Assembly (NCBI RefSeq): GCF_000308295.2
Contig: NZ_HG326654.1
Coordinates: forward strand, 826,759 to 890,758
Origin: Afipia birgiae 34632
GTDB lineage: Bacteria > Pseudomonadota > Alphaproteobacteria > Rhizobiales > Xanthobacteraceae
Reading direction: 5' to 3'
DNA length: 64,000 bases
Positions 32,028-41,242 of this stretch are shown here, one piece after another. The first letter of the stretch is position 1; every line of letters begins with the position of its first letter. The position numbers were made by a program, and so were the translations under genes. The notes beneath the pieces were generated by a model. The model ran no database searches. It had not been told where the DNA came from and saw only the letters and a list, made by a program, of their open reading frames with translations.

Positions 32028-33713
32028 TCACTTCCAGTTCACATTATGCCGCGTAAGCACCTTGCGCACGGCTTCGACCAGATCGCTTTCCTTCGCAGCG
32101 AACTGCGCCTCGGCCTGCTTCTGCAGATAGTCGTCGCGATTGCCGGTGTCTCCGGCAATTTCCGCGCCGATGATCAGATCCTTGATCTGCACTTCGCCCT
32201 TGGCCTTTTCGTCGCCGCCCTGAATGACGACGCACGGCGAATTGCGCCGGTCGGCATACTTGAACTGCACGCCGAGATTGTTCTTCGGATTGCCGAGATA
32301 GAGTTCGGCGCGGATGCGAGGCCCATCCGGCCTTGAAGGATCAACAAGAGAGTTGCGCAGCGTGGCAACGAATGTCTGATATTGCGCGATCTCGTTGCGA
32401 TCCATCACCACGACAACCACCGGACCGAACTCCGGCGCGGTGTCGATCTTGCCGAGCAACGTCAGCGCAGCCTGCAGGCGCGAGACGCCGATGGAGAAAC
32501 CGGTTGCCGGAACCGGTTCGCCGCGAAAGCGTGAGACGAGTCCGTCATAGCGACCGCCGCCGCCGACAGAGCCGAAACGGACGGGGCGGCCCTTCTCGTC
32601 CTTGGTGTCGAGCAGCAGTTCAACCTCATAGACCGGGCCGGTGTAATATTCGAGACCGCGCACGACGGAGGGATCGATGCGGATGCGCAGGCTGCCGTAG
32701 CCTGCAGCATCTACAAACTCAACGATCTGCCGCAGTTCATCCAAGCCCGCACGACCTATTGCACTGTCACCAACAAGTTCTTCAAACGATTCTATCAGCG
32801 CGGCATTGGATAGATAACGTCCGGGCAATTCGCTATTTTTCAACTCGTCTTCAAAACGAGGTAGCTTCAGAGCTTCATTAGAGCGAGATAGTAAATCTGA
32901 TGGGCCATTTTTCGAGTCGGATGCGTCCGCTAGAGACCAAATTTGATCGAGAGAAAAGAAACGCAGAACGCGATCAATTTCGACTTCGTTTAAATGCGCG
33001 CCCGCCGTGAAATCCCCGGACTCATCTAGCCGTCCCTCGCCCAGCAGTTGAGTCACGCCGTTTGTTCCAAGTCGATCCAATTTATCGATCGCCCTAAGTA
33101 CTAGGAGACGTCGAGCCGAGTTGTTTTCATCCGCGAGACCAATGGATTCAAGAATTCCATCGAGCACCTTGCGGTTGTTGACCTTCACCACATAGGAGCC
33201 GCGCGGAATGCCCAGCGCTTCCATCGTGTCCGCCGCCATCATGCACATCTCGGCGTCGGCGGCAGGCGATGCGCTGCCAACCGTATCTGCGTCGAACTGC
33301 ATGAACTGGCGGAAGCGGCCGGGGCCGGGCTTCTCGTTGCGATAAACGTAGCCGCTGCGATAGGAGCGATACGGTTTCGGCAGCGTGTCGAAGTTTTCCG
33401 CGACATAGCGCGCCAGCGGCGCGGTCAGGTCGTAGCGCAGCGAGATCCACTGCTCGTCGTCGTCCTGAAACGAGAACACGCCTTCGTTGGGCCGGTCCTG
33501 ATCGGGGAGAAACTTTCCGAGCGCGTCGGTGTATTCCATCGCCGGGGTTTCCACCGGCTCGAACCCGTAGCGCTCATAGACCTCGCGGATGGTCTCGACC
33601 ATTTGACGCGTGGCGGCGATCTCGGCGGGCGTGCGGTCCACCAGCCCGCGCGGCAGGCGCGCGCGCAGTTTCTGCGGTTTTTTGGGTTTCTTGTCGGACA
33701 TCTGAATCTGCAT
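32028..33713 (-). CDS. hisS: Histidyl-tRNA synthetase
   Basis: A class II synthetase that charges tRNA-His. Of its 561 residues, the N-terminal catalytic core shows class II blocks ([42 protein letters not shown]), then [12 protein letters not shown] and [15 protein letters not shown], and a C-terminal anticodon-binding domain. Residues about 185-326 (nt 32735-33160) form the variable insertion region and have about 48% GC against roughly 65% in the flanking codons, with many codons rare for the surroundings. The start may be 33713 or the ATG at 33701 (MSDKKPKK); neither has a clear ribosome-binding site. Confidence 0.93.
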   Translation of the reverse strand: MQIQMSDKKPKKPQKLRARLPRGLVDRTPAEIAATRQMVETIREVYERYGFEPVETPAMEYTDALGKFLPDQDRPNEGVFSFQDDDEQWISLRYDLTAPLARYVAENFDTLPKPYRSYRSGYVYRNEKPGPGRFRQFMQFDADTVGSASPAADAEMCMMAADTMEALGIPRGSYVVKVNNRKVLDGILESIGLADENNSARRLLVLRAIDKLDRLGTNGVTQLLGEGRLDESGDFTAGAHLNEVEIDRVLRFFSLDQIWSLADASDSKNGPSDLLSRSNEALKLPRFEDELKNSELPGRYLSNAALIESFEELVGDSAIGRAGLDELRQIVEFVDAAGYGSLRIRIDPSVVRGLEYYTGPVYEVELLLDTKDEKGRPVRFGSVGGGGRYDGLVSRFRGEPVPATGFSIGVSRLQAALTLLGKIDTAPEFGPVVVVVMDRNEIAQYQTFVATLRNSLVDPSRPDGPRIRAELYLGNPKNNLGVQFKYADRRNSPCVVIQGGDEKAKGEVQIKDLIIGAEIAGDTGNRDDYLQKQAEAQFAAKESDLVEAVRKVLTRHNVNWK

Positions 33714-33807
33714 TGGCTACGTTTACTGTCTGCATATATGCAGACAGTCTCCATAGCCAGCCGCGAGTTTCGGTGAAGCGCAAGCCGCGCAGCGGAATGC
33801 CCTTTTC

Positions 33808-33940
33808 TCCCTCCCCCTTGTGGGGAGGGTGGCGCGTGTGAGCGAAGCGAAATACGCGCCGGGTGGGGGAACGTTCGGACAAGCTGCCCCCACCCCGGCC
33901 TCCGCTTCGCTCGGCCGACCCTCCCCACAAGGGGGAGGGA
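33808..33940. repeat. Intergenic palindrome, CTCCCCCTTGTGGGGAGGG family
   Basis: TCCCTCCCCCTTGTGGGGAGGG at the left and CCCTCCCCACAAGGGGGAGGGA at the right, with GCGAAGCG and CGCTTCGC inner arms and GGGTGGGGG / CCCCCACCC. It lies between the TadG-like gene and hisS, both on the minus strand. Confidence 0.85.
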
Positions 33941-33963
33941 TTTTACTCAACGTCCGAATGTAC

Positions 33964-35748
33964 TCAATTCACCAGCACCGCACCGTCGCAGCGGATGCCG
34001 TTGACCCAGACATCCGCCTGACCGAGGCCGATGCCGAGGGTCTGCAACACCGAGTTCAGCAGCGTGTCGATCGAGCCGGTTGCACCGCCGATGATGCTGG
34101 CGACCAGCGCGCCGATGCCGGGGATCGGCAGGCCGAGCGGCCCGAGTTGCACGCCAAGTTGCAGATCGCCCAGCAGGCTCGACGTCAGCGACGCGGTGAA
34201 CGATGTGGTGTTCACGGTCTTCCTGGTCCGCGCCTGAATGTCGGCGTAGCTGAAGCTCACGCTGGTCGGTGAGGTGTTGGCCATGGTGGCATGCGCCCGG
34301 CCCGACACCTGGATGCCCCCAAGATTGACGATGTTAGCCGCCGGCGGATTCGGCTTGGTGGAAAAATTCGTCATCATGGCCGGCGTCACGTCAGCGATCC
34401 ACGCGTCCACAATGCCGGGCGAAACGCCGAGCGTCACCGACGAGGTGTTGACGTTGGGATAGCCGCACGACACCGCGTTGAGCGTCGCCGTGCCCGCCGC
34501 GACTTCGACATAGACCGGAAGATTGACCACCGATACCGCGCCCGAACCGACCAGCTGGATCTTGAGCAGGATGCGCGTCTGCGCGGTATGGACGCTCGCA
34601 CCCGTGGAGCCGACGGTGATCCAGCTCGTGCCCACCGGGCGCTCGCCGACCGTCGCCTGCAGGGTGACGCCCGCGATGCCCGGCAGCGACAGGTTCACAT
34701 TCGCCGCGATCTGGTTGGTGCCGTTGGCCAGCGCCGCCATGGCCGAGAGCAGATCGAGCGCCGACACGCTCGCGCCGACCTTCGGCTTCTGCCCGACGGT
34801 GAGACTGGAATAGGGCCCGACGTTGATCAGCGACGTCGGCGTGATCCGCGTGGTCAGCCCCGAAATCGACGATGACAGGCTGGAGAGCCCCGCAATCGCG
34901 CCGCTGTTGCCGGCTACGGCGCTCTGCAGCGCTGCCACAATGTCTGTCACCTTCAGGTTGCTGCTCAGCAGCGCATCGTAGGTGACGCCCGTCAGGCTCA
35001 CGCGCGTCGCCAGCGCCGAGAGGAAATCGAATGCATCGACTTGCGCGCCAAGCAGCGCGTTGTAGTCCATCGCCGACAGCGACAACGTGGTGCCGAGCAT
35101 CCCGCCGAGCAGCGAATTCAGCAGCCCGCCGTTGAGCGACGCCAGCCGCGAGCCGATGGCGAAGGTCGCAAGCTGCGTGGTGCTGGCGATGGCAGTTGCC
35201 TTAACGTCCCACTGGCTGTCGCCGGTCAGCACCTTGCCGAAATACAGCGGCGTCTTTGTTTTCAGGGACACACGAACCGCATTGGCAGGTGCCGCGCCCG
35301 CCACGAAGCGCTGCTGCGGCGCGAGAGACGCCTTCGCCGTGTAAACACCGGGTTCGACAGCCACGAGCGACTCCGGGGGATAGTTGTTTTTGGCGACGGT
35401 CGCCGCAGCAGCGCGGGACGCATTGGTCAGGTCGCTCGCGGCGACAATCGCCGCGAGATCGGCAGCGCTCTGGGTCCGCCGCTTGTCGGCGAAGATGGAG
35501 CCGACATCGACGCCAAGCGCCGTGCAGGCGATGACAAGCAGCAGGAAGCCCGCACCCATGATCGCGATGTTGCCACGGTCATCGGCTGCGAAGCGGCGCG
35601 TGGTTTGCCTGAGGTTTTTTGCCGTCACCCTGAGGCGGCTGCGCAGCAGCCCTCGAAGGGCGATGGCGCCTGCCGCGTATCCTTCGAGGCTCGGCGGACA
35701 TGCGCCTCGCACCTCAGGATGACGAGAGACCGCGGGGCGCGCCTTCAT
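33964..35748 (-). CDS. TadG-like pilus-assembly / Flp-type surface protein with repeat-derived N-terminus
   Basis: A 594-residue protein. The TadE/TadG-type signature RGNIAIMGAGFLLLVIACTALGVDVGSIFADKRRTQSAADLAA lies at residues 57-100, with one transmembrane helix. The remainder is a large exported region rich in Ser/Thr/Ala and Leu/Gly repeats and lacking recognised domains. GGAGGA is 8 bases before the ATG at 35748, directly after the TadE-like stop, so this start is well supported. Codons 9-40 are made of the palindromic repeat at 35624-35723, and a GTG at 35628 is the next downstream start. No other tad genes are adjacent. Confidence 0.8.
   Translation of the reverse strand: MKARPAVSRHPEVRGACPPSLEGYAAGAIALRGLLRSRLRVTAKNLRQTTRRFAADDRGNIAIMGAGFLLLVIACTALGVDVGSIFADKRRTQSAADLAAIVAASDLTNASRAAAATVAKNNYPPESLVAVEPGVYTAKASLAPQQRFVAGAAPANAVRVSLKTKTPLYFGKVLTGDSQWDVKATAIASTTQLATFAIGSRLASLNGGLLNSLLGGMLGTTLSLSAMDYNALLGAQVDAFDFLSALATRVSLTGVTYDALLSSNLKVTDIVAALQSAVAGNSGAIAGLSSLSSSISGLTTRITPTSLINVGPYSSLTVGQKPKVGASVSALDLLSAMAALANGTNQIAANVNLSLPGIAGVTLQATVGERPVGTSWITVGSTGASVHTAQTRILLKIQLVGSGAVSVVNLPVYVEVAAGTATLNAVSCGYPNVNTSSVTLGVSPGIVDAWIADVTPAMMTNFSTKPNPPAANIVNLGGIQVSGRAHATMANTSPTSVSFSYADIQARTRKTVNTTSFTASLTSSLLGDLQLGVQLGPLGLPIPGIGALVASIIGGATGSIDTLLNSVLQTLGIGLGQADVWVNGIRCDGAVLVN
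35624..35723 (-). repeat. Palindromic repeat inside a coding region
   Basis: Ends GTCACCCTGAGG (35624) and CCTCAGGATGACG (to 35723), with CCTCGAAGGG and CCTTCGAGG inner arms. The same family occurs intergenically at 60720-60823. Here it lies in frame within codons 9-41 of the TadG-like gene, in the orientation read on the minus strand. Confidence 0.85.
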
Positions 35749-35750
35749 CT

Positions 35751-36212
35751 TCAGTATCCTCCGCGCGGAATCGCGGCCGAGCGCACGATGGCCGGGGACG
35801 GCGCCGGAACGAAAGTCGGCAGCGAATAGATGAACATGCCGGAGGCGTCGTAATTGACGGTGACGACGAACACGTTGGCGTCGGCACCGGATGTCGCCGC
35901 GTTGACGGTCAGATGCACGGGATTGATCAGCGGATACGATTTGGCGTTGCCGGTGATGTAGCTGTTGGCGAGCGTGCTGCGTTCGCTTTCATTCAGCCCG
36001 GCGACGGAAGACCGCGCGGCTTCGGCGGCCAGTTGCTGCACGCCGTGAATGACCGCGAGATACGAGCCGTACATGAGGATGCCGAACACCATCATCAGAA
36101 ACACCGGCGCGATGATCGCGAACTCGACCGCGATCGCGCCGTCGCGCGCGGCGAGAAATTTTCCGGCAGTGGTTCTGTTGAGCATGGCGCGGGCCCGTTT
36201 CATGACGGGCAT
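35751..36212 (-). CDS. TadE-like protein
   Basis: A TadE-family protein, 153 residues from this ATG. It has the pattern FLAARDGAIAVEFAIIAPVFLMMVFGILMYGSYLAVIHGVQQLAAEAAR, with the processing-site-like Gly/Glu arrangement of pseudopilins (AVEFA) and a single transmembrane helix. The rest is a small periplasmic beta-rich domain. Its stop is 2 bases before the TadG-like start. Several ATGs are possible (36212, 36203, 36185), and none has a clear ribosome-binding site. The pair probably forms surface or pilus-related structures; no cpaA-F genes are in view. Confidence 0.85.
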   Translation of the reverse strand: MPVMKRARAMLNRTTAGKFLAARDGAIAVEFAIIAPVFLMMVFGILMYGSYLAVIHGVQQLAAEAARSSVAGLNESERSTLANSYITGNAKSYPLINPVHLTVNAATSGADANVFVVTVNYDASGMFIYSLPTFVPAPSPAIVRSAAIPRGGY

Positions 36213-36397
36213 TTGCGCACACAACTTTTAAGGGCACACTAATTCATAAAACAACTATAAGGTGTATTATCCTGCGATGGCGCTACGTGAAATCACCTAT
36301 GGGCGACCATGCGTCACGATGCGTTCCGGACAACGCCGGAAACTGATAGGCTCTTCTTCCAAGAAAGAAACTTGCTCCTTGCCGGAAGGAAAGTCCC

Positions 36398-37741
36398 TTG
36401 AATATTCAACACCCTCGCCCGACCGTTGCGACGCCGAACGATCTCGATGCTTTCTGGATGCCGTTTACGGCTAACCGGGCGTTCAAGGCCCGCCCGCGCA
36501 TGCTCGCCGGCGCCAAGGACATGCATTACTTCACCACCGACGGCCGCAACATTCTCGACGGCGCCGCAGGCATGTGGTGCAGCAACGCCGGCCACAGCCG
36601 CGATCCGATCGTGAGCGCGATCCAGAAGCAGGCCGCGACCCTCGACTACGCGCCGCCGTTCCAGTTCGGCCATCCGCAGGCCTTCGAGCTCGCCAGCCGC
36701 ATCGCCGCGCTGGCGCCGAAGGGCCTCGAGCATGTGTTCTTCTGCAACTCCGGTTCGGAAGCGGTCGATACCGCGCTGAAGGTGGCGCTTGCCTATCACA
36801 ACGGCCGCGGTGAAGCGGGACGCACCCGGCTGATCGGCCGTGAGCGCGGCTATCACGGCGTCGGCTTCGGCGGTATTTCCGTCGGCGGCATGGTCAACAA
36901 CCGCAAGATGTTCGGCACGCTGCTGACCGGCGTCGACCATCTGCCGACCACCTATGACCGCGAGAAGATGGCCTTCTCCAAGGGCGAGCCGGAATGGGGC
37001 GCGCACCTTGCCGACGAACTGGAACGCATTGTCGGAATTCATGGCCCCGGCACCGTCGCCGCCGTCATCGTCGAACCGATGGCCGGCTCCACCGGCGTGG
37101 TGGTGACGCCGAAGGGCTATCTCGAACGGCTGCGGGCGATCTGCGACAAGCACGGTATCCTGCTGATCTTCGACGAGGTCATCACCGGCTACGGCCGCCT
37201 CGGCTACGCCTTCGCAGCGGAGCGTTACGGCGTGCTGCCCGACATGATCACCTTTGCCAAGGGCATTACCAACGGCGCCGTGCCGATGGGCGGCGTCCTG
37301 ATCCGCGACGAGATCTACGATTCCTTCATGAAGGGACCGGATCACGTCATCGAGCTGTTCCACGGATATACCTACTCGGCGCATCCGCTGGCCTGTGCGG
37401 CCGGTCTCGCCACCCTCGACGTTTACCGTGACGAAGGCCTGTTCGAACGGGCCAAGACGATGGAGCCGAAATGGGCCGACGCCGTGATGGGCCTGCGCAA
37501 GGAGCCGAACGTGGTGGACATCCGCACCGTCGGCATCACCGCGGGGATCGACCTTGCGCCCAACAAGGACGGCCCCGGCAAGCGCGGCTTCGAAGCGCTC
37601 GACTCAGCGTTCCACGACCATGACCTGATGATCCGGGTGGCGGGCGATACCCTCTGTCTGACCCCGCCGCTGATCGTCTCGGAAAGCCAGGTCGGCGAGA
37701 TCATGGACAAGGTCGCCAAGGTGATCCGCGCGGTGGCGTGA
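36398..37741 (+). CDS. Omega-amino acid:pyruvate aminotransferase (class III)
   Basis: A PLP class III aminotransferase, 447 residues, close to beta-alanine:pyruvate transaminases: FWMPFTANRAFKARPRML at the start, NSGSEAVDTALKVA, YHGVGFGGISVGGM, IFDEVITGYGRLG and the PLP Lys at about 288 (FAKGITNGAVPMGG). It moves an amino group from omega-amino acids such as beta-alanine to pyruvate. The start is TTG at 36398, supported by GGAAGGAAAG 4 bases upstream; I do not see an ATG that gives the full conserved N-terminus. Confidence 0.92.
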   Translation: MNIQHPRPTVATPNDLDAFWMPFTANRAFKARPRMLAGAKDMHYFTTDGRNILDGAAGMWCSNAGHSRDPIVSAIQKQAATLDYAPPFQFGHPQAFELASRIAALAPKGLEHVFFCNSGSEAVDTALKVALAYHNGRGEAGRTRLIGRERGYHGVGFGGISVGGMVNNRKMFGTLLTGVDHLPTTYDREKMAFSKGEPEWGAHLADELERIVGIHGPGTVAAVIVEPMAGSTGVVVTPKGYLERLRAICDKHGILLIFDEVITGYGRLGYAFAAERYGVLPDMITFAKGITNGAVPMGGVLIRDEIYDSFMKGPDHVIELFHGYTYSAHPLACAAGLATLDVYRDEGLFERAKTMEPKWADAVMGLRKEPNVVDIRTVGITAGIDLAPNKDGPGKRGFEALDSAFHDHDLMIRVAGDTLCLTPPLIVSESQVGEIMDKVAKVIRAVA

Positions 37742-37747
37742 TTTTCA

Positions 37748-37861
37748 CTTCACCTCTTCCCGTTTAGGGGAGAGGCTGGCGCGTAGCGCCGGGTGAGGGG
37801 CGACTTCTTTGGTCCCACAGCCCCTCACCCCACCCCTCTCCCCGCAAGCGGGGAGAGAGAG
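37748..37861. repeat. Intergenic palindrome, CCTCTCCCC family
   Basis: CACCTCTTCCCGTTTAGGGGAGAGG at the left and CACCCCTCTCCCCGCAAGCGGGGAGAG at the right; the CCGGGTGAGGGG / CCCCTCACCC inner arms match. Same broad family as 31881-32022. Lies between the aminotransferase and EAL genes. Confidence 0.8.
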
Positions 37862-37933
37862 CGATGAGCAACAACTTCGCGCCGAATCAAACTTGATGCT
37901 AAGCTCAGCCCCGTTCGGGGTTGGGCAGGCTTT

Positions 37934-39379
37934 ATGATCCGCATTTCGACGATTTTCATCGCCATCTGCATGGTGCTGATCGCAGCGTCGCTCGGCCTGA
38001 TGCTGTATTCGCTGGCGGGACTCACCGTTTCCGAATCCGCGATCGTTGCGCTGACGGCGCTGACCTTCCTGATCCTCTACAATGCGGTGTCGATGCGGCT
38101 GCGCGACCGCACCGATGTCGGCAGCCAGATCGCCGATCTCTCGCGCGGCACCGCAGACCTCGCGCGGCAAGTCGCCGAATTCGGACGCCGCATGAGCGCG
38201 ATCGAGGCTCGCCTCTCGGCGACGGATGCCAACGGACAGGAACGCATTCAGACGGTGGCCAGCGAAATCAGCGAGCTCGGATCGCTGGTCAAGCAGCTGG
38301 CCTCGTCCGTCGCAGCCCATGACGATGTTCTCGCCAGCGCAGCGACCACCGTCCGGCAGGCCGCCGAACCGGCGGCCGCTCAGGTGGCGAATGAAACAAC
38401 ACCAGCGCCATTGCCTGCGCAGACGACAAGCACAAGTGTACCTGCGGCCGAAGCACCGCCGCCGCCTGCCAATCCGACCAACGCGCAGCTTCTCGTCGCG
38501 GTGAGAAACGCCATCGAAGCCAACCGCATCGATCTGTTCCTGCAGCCGATGGTGACGCTGCCCCAGCGCAAGGTACGGTTCTATGAGGCGGTGGCGCGGC
38601 TGCGCGACGACAAGGAACAGTTGCTGACCGCGAACGATTTCGTCGGCACGGCTGAAGCCGCCGGCCTGATGGGCCAGGTCGATCACACCGTCATGCTCCG
38701 CTGCGTGCAGGTGCTGCGGCGGCTGATGGTGCGCTCGAAGGACGTCGGCGTCTTCTGCAACGTCTCGGGCGTGACGCTGAGCAATCCGTCAGTGTTCGGC
38801 CAGTGTCGCGATTTTCTCGAAGCGAACAGAATCCTGGCGCCATCGCTGGTTCTCGAATTCAAGCAGAGCACGTTCCGCCATCTCGGCCCGGTGGAGAGCG
38901 AGCATCTCGCCTCGCTGCAGAGGCTCGGCTACGGCTTCTCGATCGACAACGTTACTGACTTGCGGCTCGATCCGCGCGAACTCGCCGACCGCGGCGTCAA
39001 GTTCATCAAGGTCCCGGCGACGATGTTGCTCGACCAGAAGCAGCTCTCGACTGCCGACATTCATGCCGCCGACCTGTCCGACCTGCTGGGGCGCTTCGGC
39101 ATCGATCTGGTCGCCGAGCGGATCGAGGGCGAGCGCGCCGTTGTCGATCTGCTGGATTACGATGTCCGCTTCGGCCAGGGCTTCCTGTTCGCTCCGCCCC
39201 GCCCGCTGCGCCCGGAAGGCGCAGCCTCCCCGGCGGAACCCGCCCCTTCGGCGGCTTCAACGGTTGACGCACCGGCCCGGAAAGAAGAAAAAGCCGACGC
39301 CAAATTCGACGCGAGAGCCGAGGCTCCCCGCGTGACCGGCAATGCCGCGCTGGCGCGCCGAGCGTCCGCGCAGAATTAG
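37934..39379 (+). CDS. Membrane-anchored EAL domain protein, probably degenerate
   Basis: A 481-residue protein. Two hydrophobic segments lie at residues 5-26 and 33-50. A coiled-coil region (about 60-130) and a Pro/Ala-rich linker follow. The EAL domain spans about 180-430. Conserved positions: FYEAVARL (Glu kept in the EAL motif), FCNVSG, LVLEFKQ, FIKVPATMLL (Lys) and VAERIEGERAV. The DDFG motif is FSIDNV here, so the second metal-binding Asp is Asn. Cyclic-di-GMP hydrolysis is therefore doubtful, and it may instead bind the nucleotide or a protein partner. The last 55 residues are Ala/Pro/Lys-rich. Confidence 0.83.
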   Translation: MIRISTIFIAICMVLIAASLGLMLYSLAGLTVSESAIVALTALTFLILYNAVSMRLRDRTDVGSQIADLSRGTADLARQVAEFGRRMSAIEARLSATDANGQERIQTVASEISELGSLVKQLASSVAAHDDVLASAATTVRQAAEPAAAQVANETTPAPLPAQTTSTSVPAAEAPPPPANPTNAQLLVAVRNAIEANRIDLFLQPMVTLPQRKVRFYEAVARLRDDKEQLLTANDFVGTAEAAGLMGQVDHTVMLRCVQVLRRLMVRSKDVGVFCNVSGVTLSNPSVFGQCRDFLEANRILAPSLVLEFKQSTFRHLGPVESEHLASLQRLGYGFSIDNVTDLRLDPRELADRGVKFIKVPATMLLDQKQLSTADIHAADLSDLLGRFGIDLVAERIEGERAVVDLLDYDVRFGQGFLFAPPRPLRPEGAASPAEPAPSAASTVDAPARKEEKADAKFDARAEAPRVTGNAALARRASAQN

Positions 39380-39411
39380 CCAAAGCCTCCACACAGAAGT
39401 GATCCGTTCCC

Positions 39412-40284
39412 ATGACTCTGCCTGACGTTACTGCCTTGCGTTTCGCCGACCGTTTGCACGATCTCACGAAAGACGTGGACGTCATCCTCAGCGACGTCTG
39501 GGGCGTGATCCACGACGGCGTTCATGGATTTCCCGAGGCCTGCAAGGCGCTGCAAACGTTCCGCGCGCAGGGCGGCACGGTGATCATGATCACCAACGCA
39601 CCGCGCCCGGCCGACTCCGTACAGCGCCAGCTACGCAAGATGGACATTTCCGACGAGACCTACGACGCCATTGTGTCGTCCGGCGACCTGACGCGCAGCT
39701 TCGTTGCCTCGCGCCTCGAACAGCCGCTGCTGCAAATCGGACCGGAGCGCGACAACCCGATGTTCCGCGGCCTCGACGTCAAGTTCACGACGCTCGAGAA
39801 CGCCGAATACATTGTCTGCACCGGTCCTTACGACGACGAGGTCGAGACCGAGGAAAACTATCGCGGCATGATGGAAGAGGCGCTCAAGCGCAATCTCACC
39901 CTCGTCTGCGCCAACCCGGACATGGTGGTCGAACGCGGTCATCGCCTGATCACCTGCGCGGGCGCCATCGCCGAACTCTATCGCAGCCTCGGCGGCGAGG
40001 TGATCTTCTACGGCAAGCCGCACCGGCCGATCTACGACCGCGCGCTTGAACTCGCGGCGGAAAAGCGCGGCGGCGCGACGCCCTCCAGCCGCATCCTTGC
40101 GATCGGGGATTCCGTGCGCACCGATCTCACCGGCGCAAACCTGATGGGGCTGGATTGCCTGTTCCTGACCCGCGGCATCCATTCGGCGGATTTCGAAGGC
40201 CTCGATATTGCGGACGAATTCGCGGTCCGGCGGCCGTTCGGCGAGAACAAGCCGCCCCGCGTGCTGATGCGCGATCTAAAGTGA
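39412..40284 (+). CDS. HAD-superfamily class IIA hydrolase, NagD-like
   Basis: A 290-residue phosphatase of the HAD IIA group (the TIGR01459-like subfamily common in alphaproteobacteria). The HAD motif I is present as ILSDVWGVIHDG: Asp nucleophile in DVWG, where the second Asp of canonical DxD is replaced by Trp-Gly. Motif II is VIMITNAPRP, Lys is in FYGKPHRPIYDRAL and motif IV is ILAIGDSVRTDLTGANLMG. The substrate is unknown. It lies 32 bases after the EAL gene and may be in the same transcript. Confidence 0.88.
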   Translation: MTLPDVTALRFADRLHDLTKDVDVILSDVWGVIHDGVHGFPEACKALQTFRAQGGTVIMITNAPRPADSVQRQLRKMDISDETYDAIVSSGDLTRSFVASRLEQPLLQIGPERDNPMFRGLDVKFTTLENAEYIVCTGPYDDEVETEENYRGMMEEALKRNLTLVCANPDMVVERGHRLITCAGAIAELYRSLGGEVIFYGKPHRPIYDRALELAAEKRGGATPSSRILAIGDSVRTDLTGANLMGLDCLFLTRGIHSADFEGLDIADEFAVRRPFGENKPPRVLMRDLK

Positions 40285-40365
40285 GCGCGACAGATTCTCT
40301 CGGCCAGCTTCCGGACTGATCTGCTTCAGCGTCGATGAAACCCAATCAGCCCTCAAAGCGGGACG

Positions 40366-40989
40366 CTACCTTCCGAGAGCCCTGATTCGTCCGATCACCA
40401 TCGCATGCAGGTTCGGCAGGTCATCGACGTCCGAATGGCTGATATTCGGATCGGAGATGTAGAAATTCGTGAGCTGGCCGCGAAATCCGGGACCGCGTGT
40501 AATCTGGACGCCAGCGCTCTTGTACAGGTTCAGGACGCGCCCGACGTTGGCGCTTGCCGCATGAGATGACGTGCCGTCAAAAGGAACAATCAACGCAACG
40601 GGCACGCCCTGACGGCCGAGATAGTCGCCCATTTCCATGATGGCATCCGCGCCAAAGGAGTGACCGATCAGCACGATGGGTCCGCGGCGTCCGGCTTTGT
40701 ATCCCGCGGCAATCTGATCCGCCAGCGACCGCCATTCCGTGTGGTTGATCACCGTCACGGAAATGCCGCGGCTATTGAGCTTGGTGGCCAGGGTGTCCAT
40801 TCCCAACGAGAAAACGTTCAGGAACCCGCGCACCAAATACACCTGCGGGCCAGAGCGTGTTTGCACATGAGACTGCGGCGATACGTTTGTGCGGGCGGCG
40901 ACCTGCTGGCTGACCGCGTACTGGCTGCCGCTAAAATAAAATATCGCAGCAACCGCCGTGGCTGCCGCAGAAATCCAAGGTCTTTTCAT
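40366..40989 (-). CDS. Exported alpha/beta-hydrolase-like protein
   Basis: A 207-residue protein with a signal peptide or anchor (WISAAATAVAAIFYFSGSQYA). The nucleophile elbow IGHSFGAD (Ser111) and the preceding SLADQIAAGYKAGRRGPIVLI are typical of alpha/beta hydrolases. A GTSSH region follows, with a possible catalytic His near HAMVIGRI at the end. The protein is shorter than usual lipases. The start at ATG 40989 (MKRPWIS) gives a sensible leader; an upstream ATG would precede it by 29 unlikely residues. Confidence 0.75.
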   Translation of the reverse strand: MKRPWISAAATAVAAIFYFSGSQYAVSQQVAARTNVSPQSHVQTRSGPQVYLVRGFLNVFSLGMDTLATKLNSRGISVTVINHTEWRSLADQIAAGYKAGRRGPIVLIGHSFGADAIMEMGDYLGRQGVPVALIVPFDGTSSHAASANVGRVLNLYKSAGVQITRGPGFRGQLTNFYISDPNISHSDVDDLPNLHAMVIGRIRALGR

Positions 40990-41181
40990 GATCAAATCGA
41001 TGCCCCCCGTTATCAATCTCAAGGCGCAATGCCCACGTTGAGGCATCAGGCCGAACCTGGGCCGCAAGAGCAACACCGATCATGGTCAAAATGTCGGGAA
41101 GCTGTGCACTACCCCGGATGCGTGGCAGATTTGCTGCATTCCTGCGCAATGAGCGATCCGGGCGATCCGTCTTGATACTGC

Positions 41182-41216
41182 AAAAACGTCATCGCCCGCG
41201 ACAGGCGCGGGCGATG
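41182..41216 (-). terminator. Rho-independent terminator after cheY-like gene
   Basis: On the minus strand the sequence is CATCGCCCGCG-CCTGT-CGCGGGCGATG followed by ACGTTTTTG: a perfect 11-bp stem with a T-run 3 bases later. It is 26 bases beyond the cheY-like stop. Confidence 0.8.
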
Positions 41217-41242
41217 TGAAATCTAAGAACAGTGGCGCGGGC

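Noticed and set aside
36398-37741. Biosynthetic or defence island around the aminotransferase
   Set aside because: The neighbours (TadE/TadG pair, EAL protein, HAD phosphatase) are common chromosomal genes with no shared pathway, nuclease, NTPase or toxin signature.
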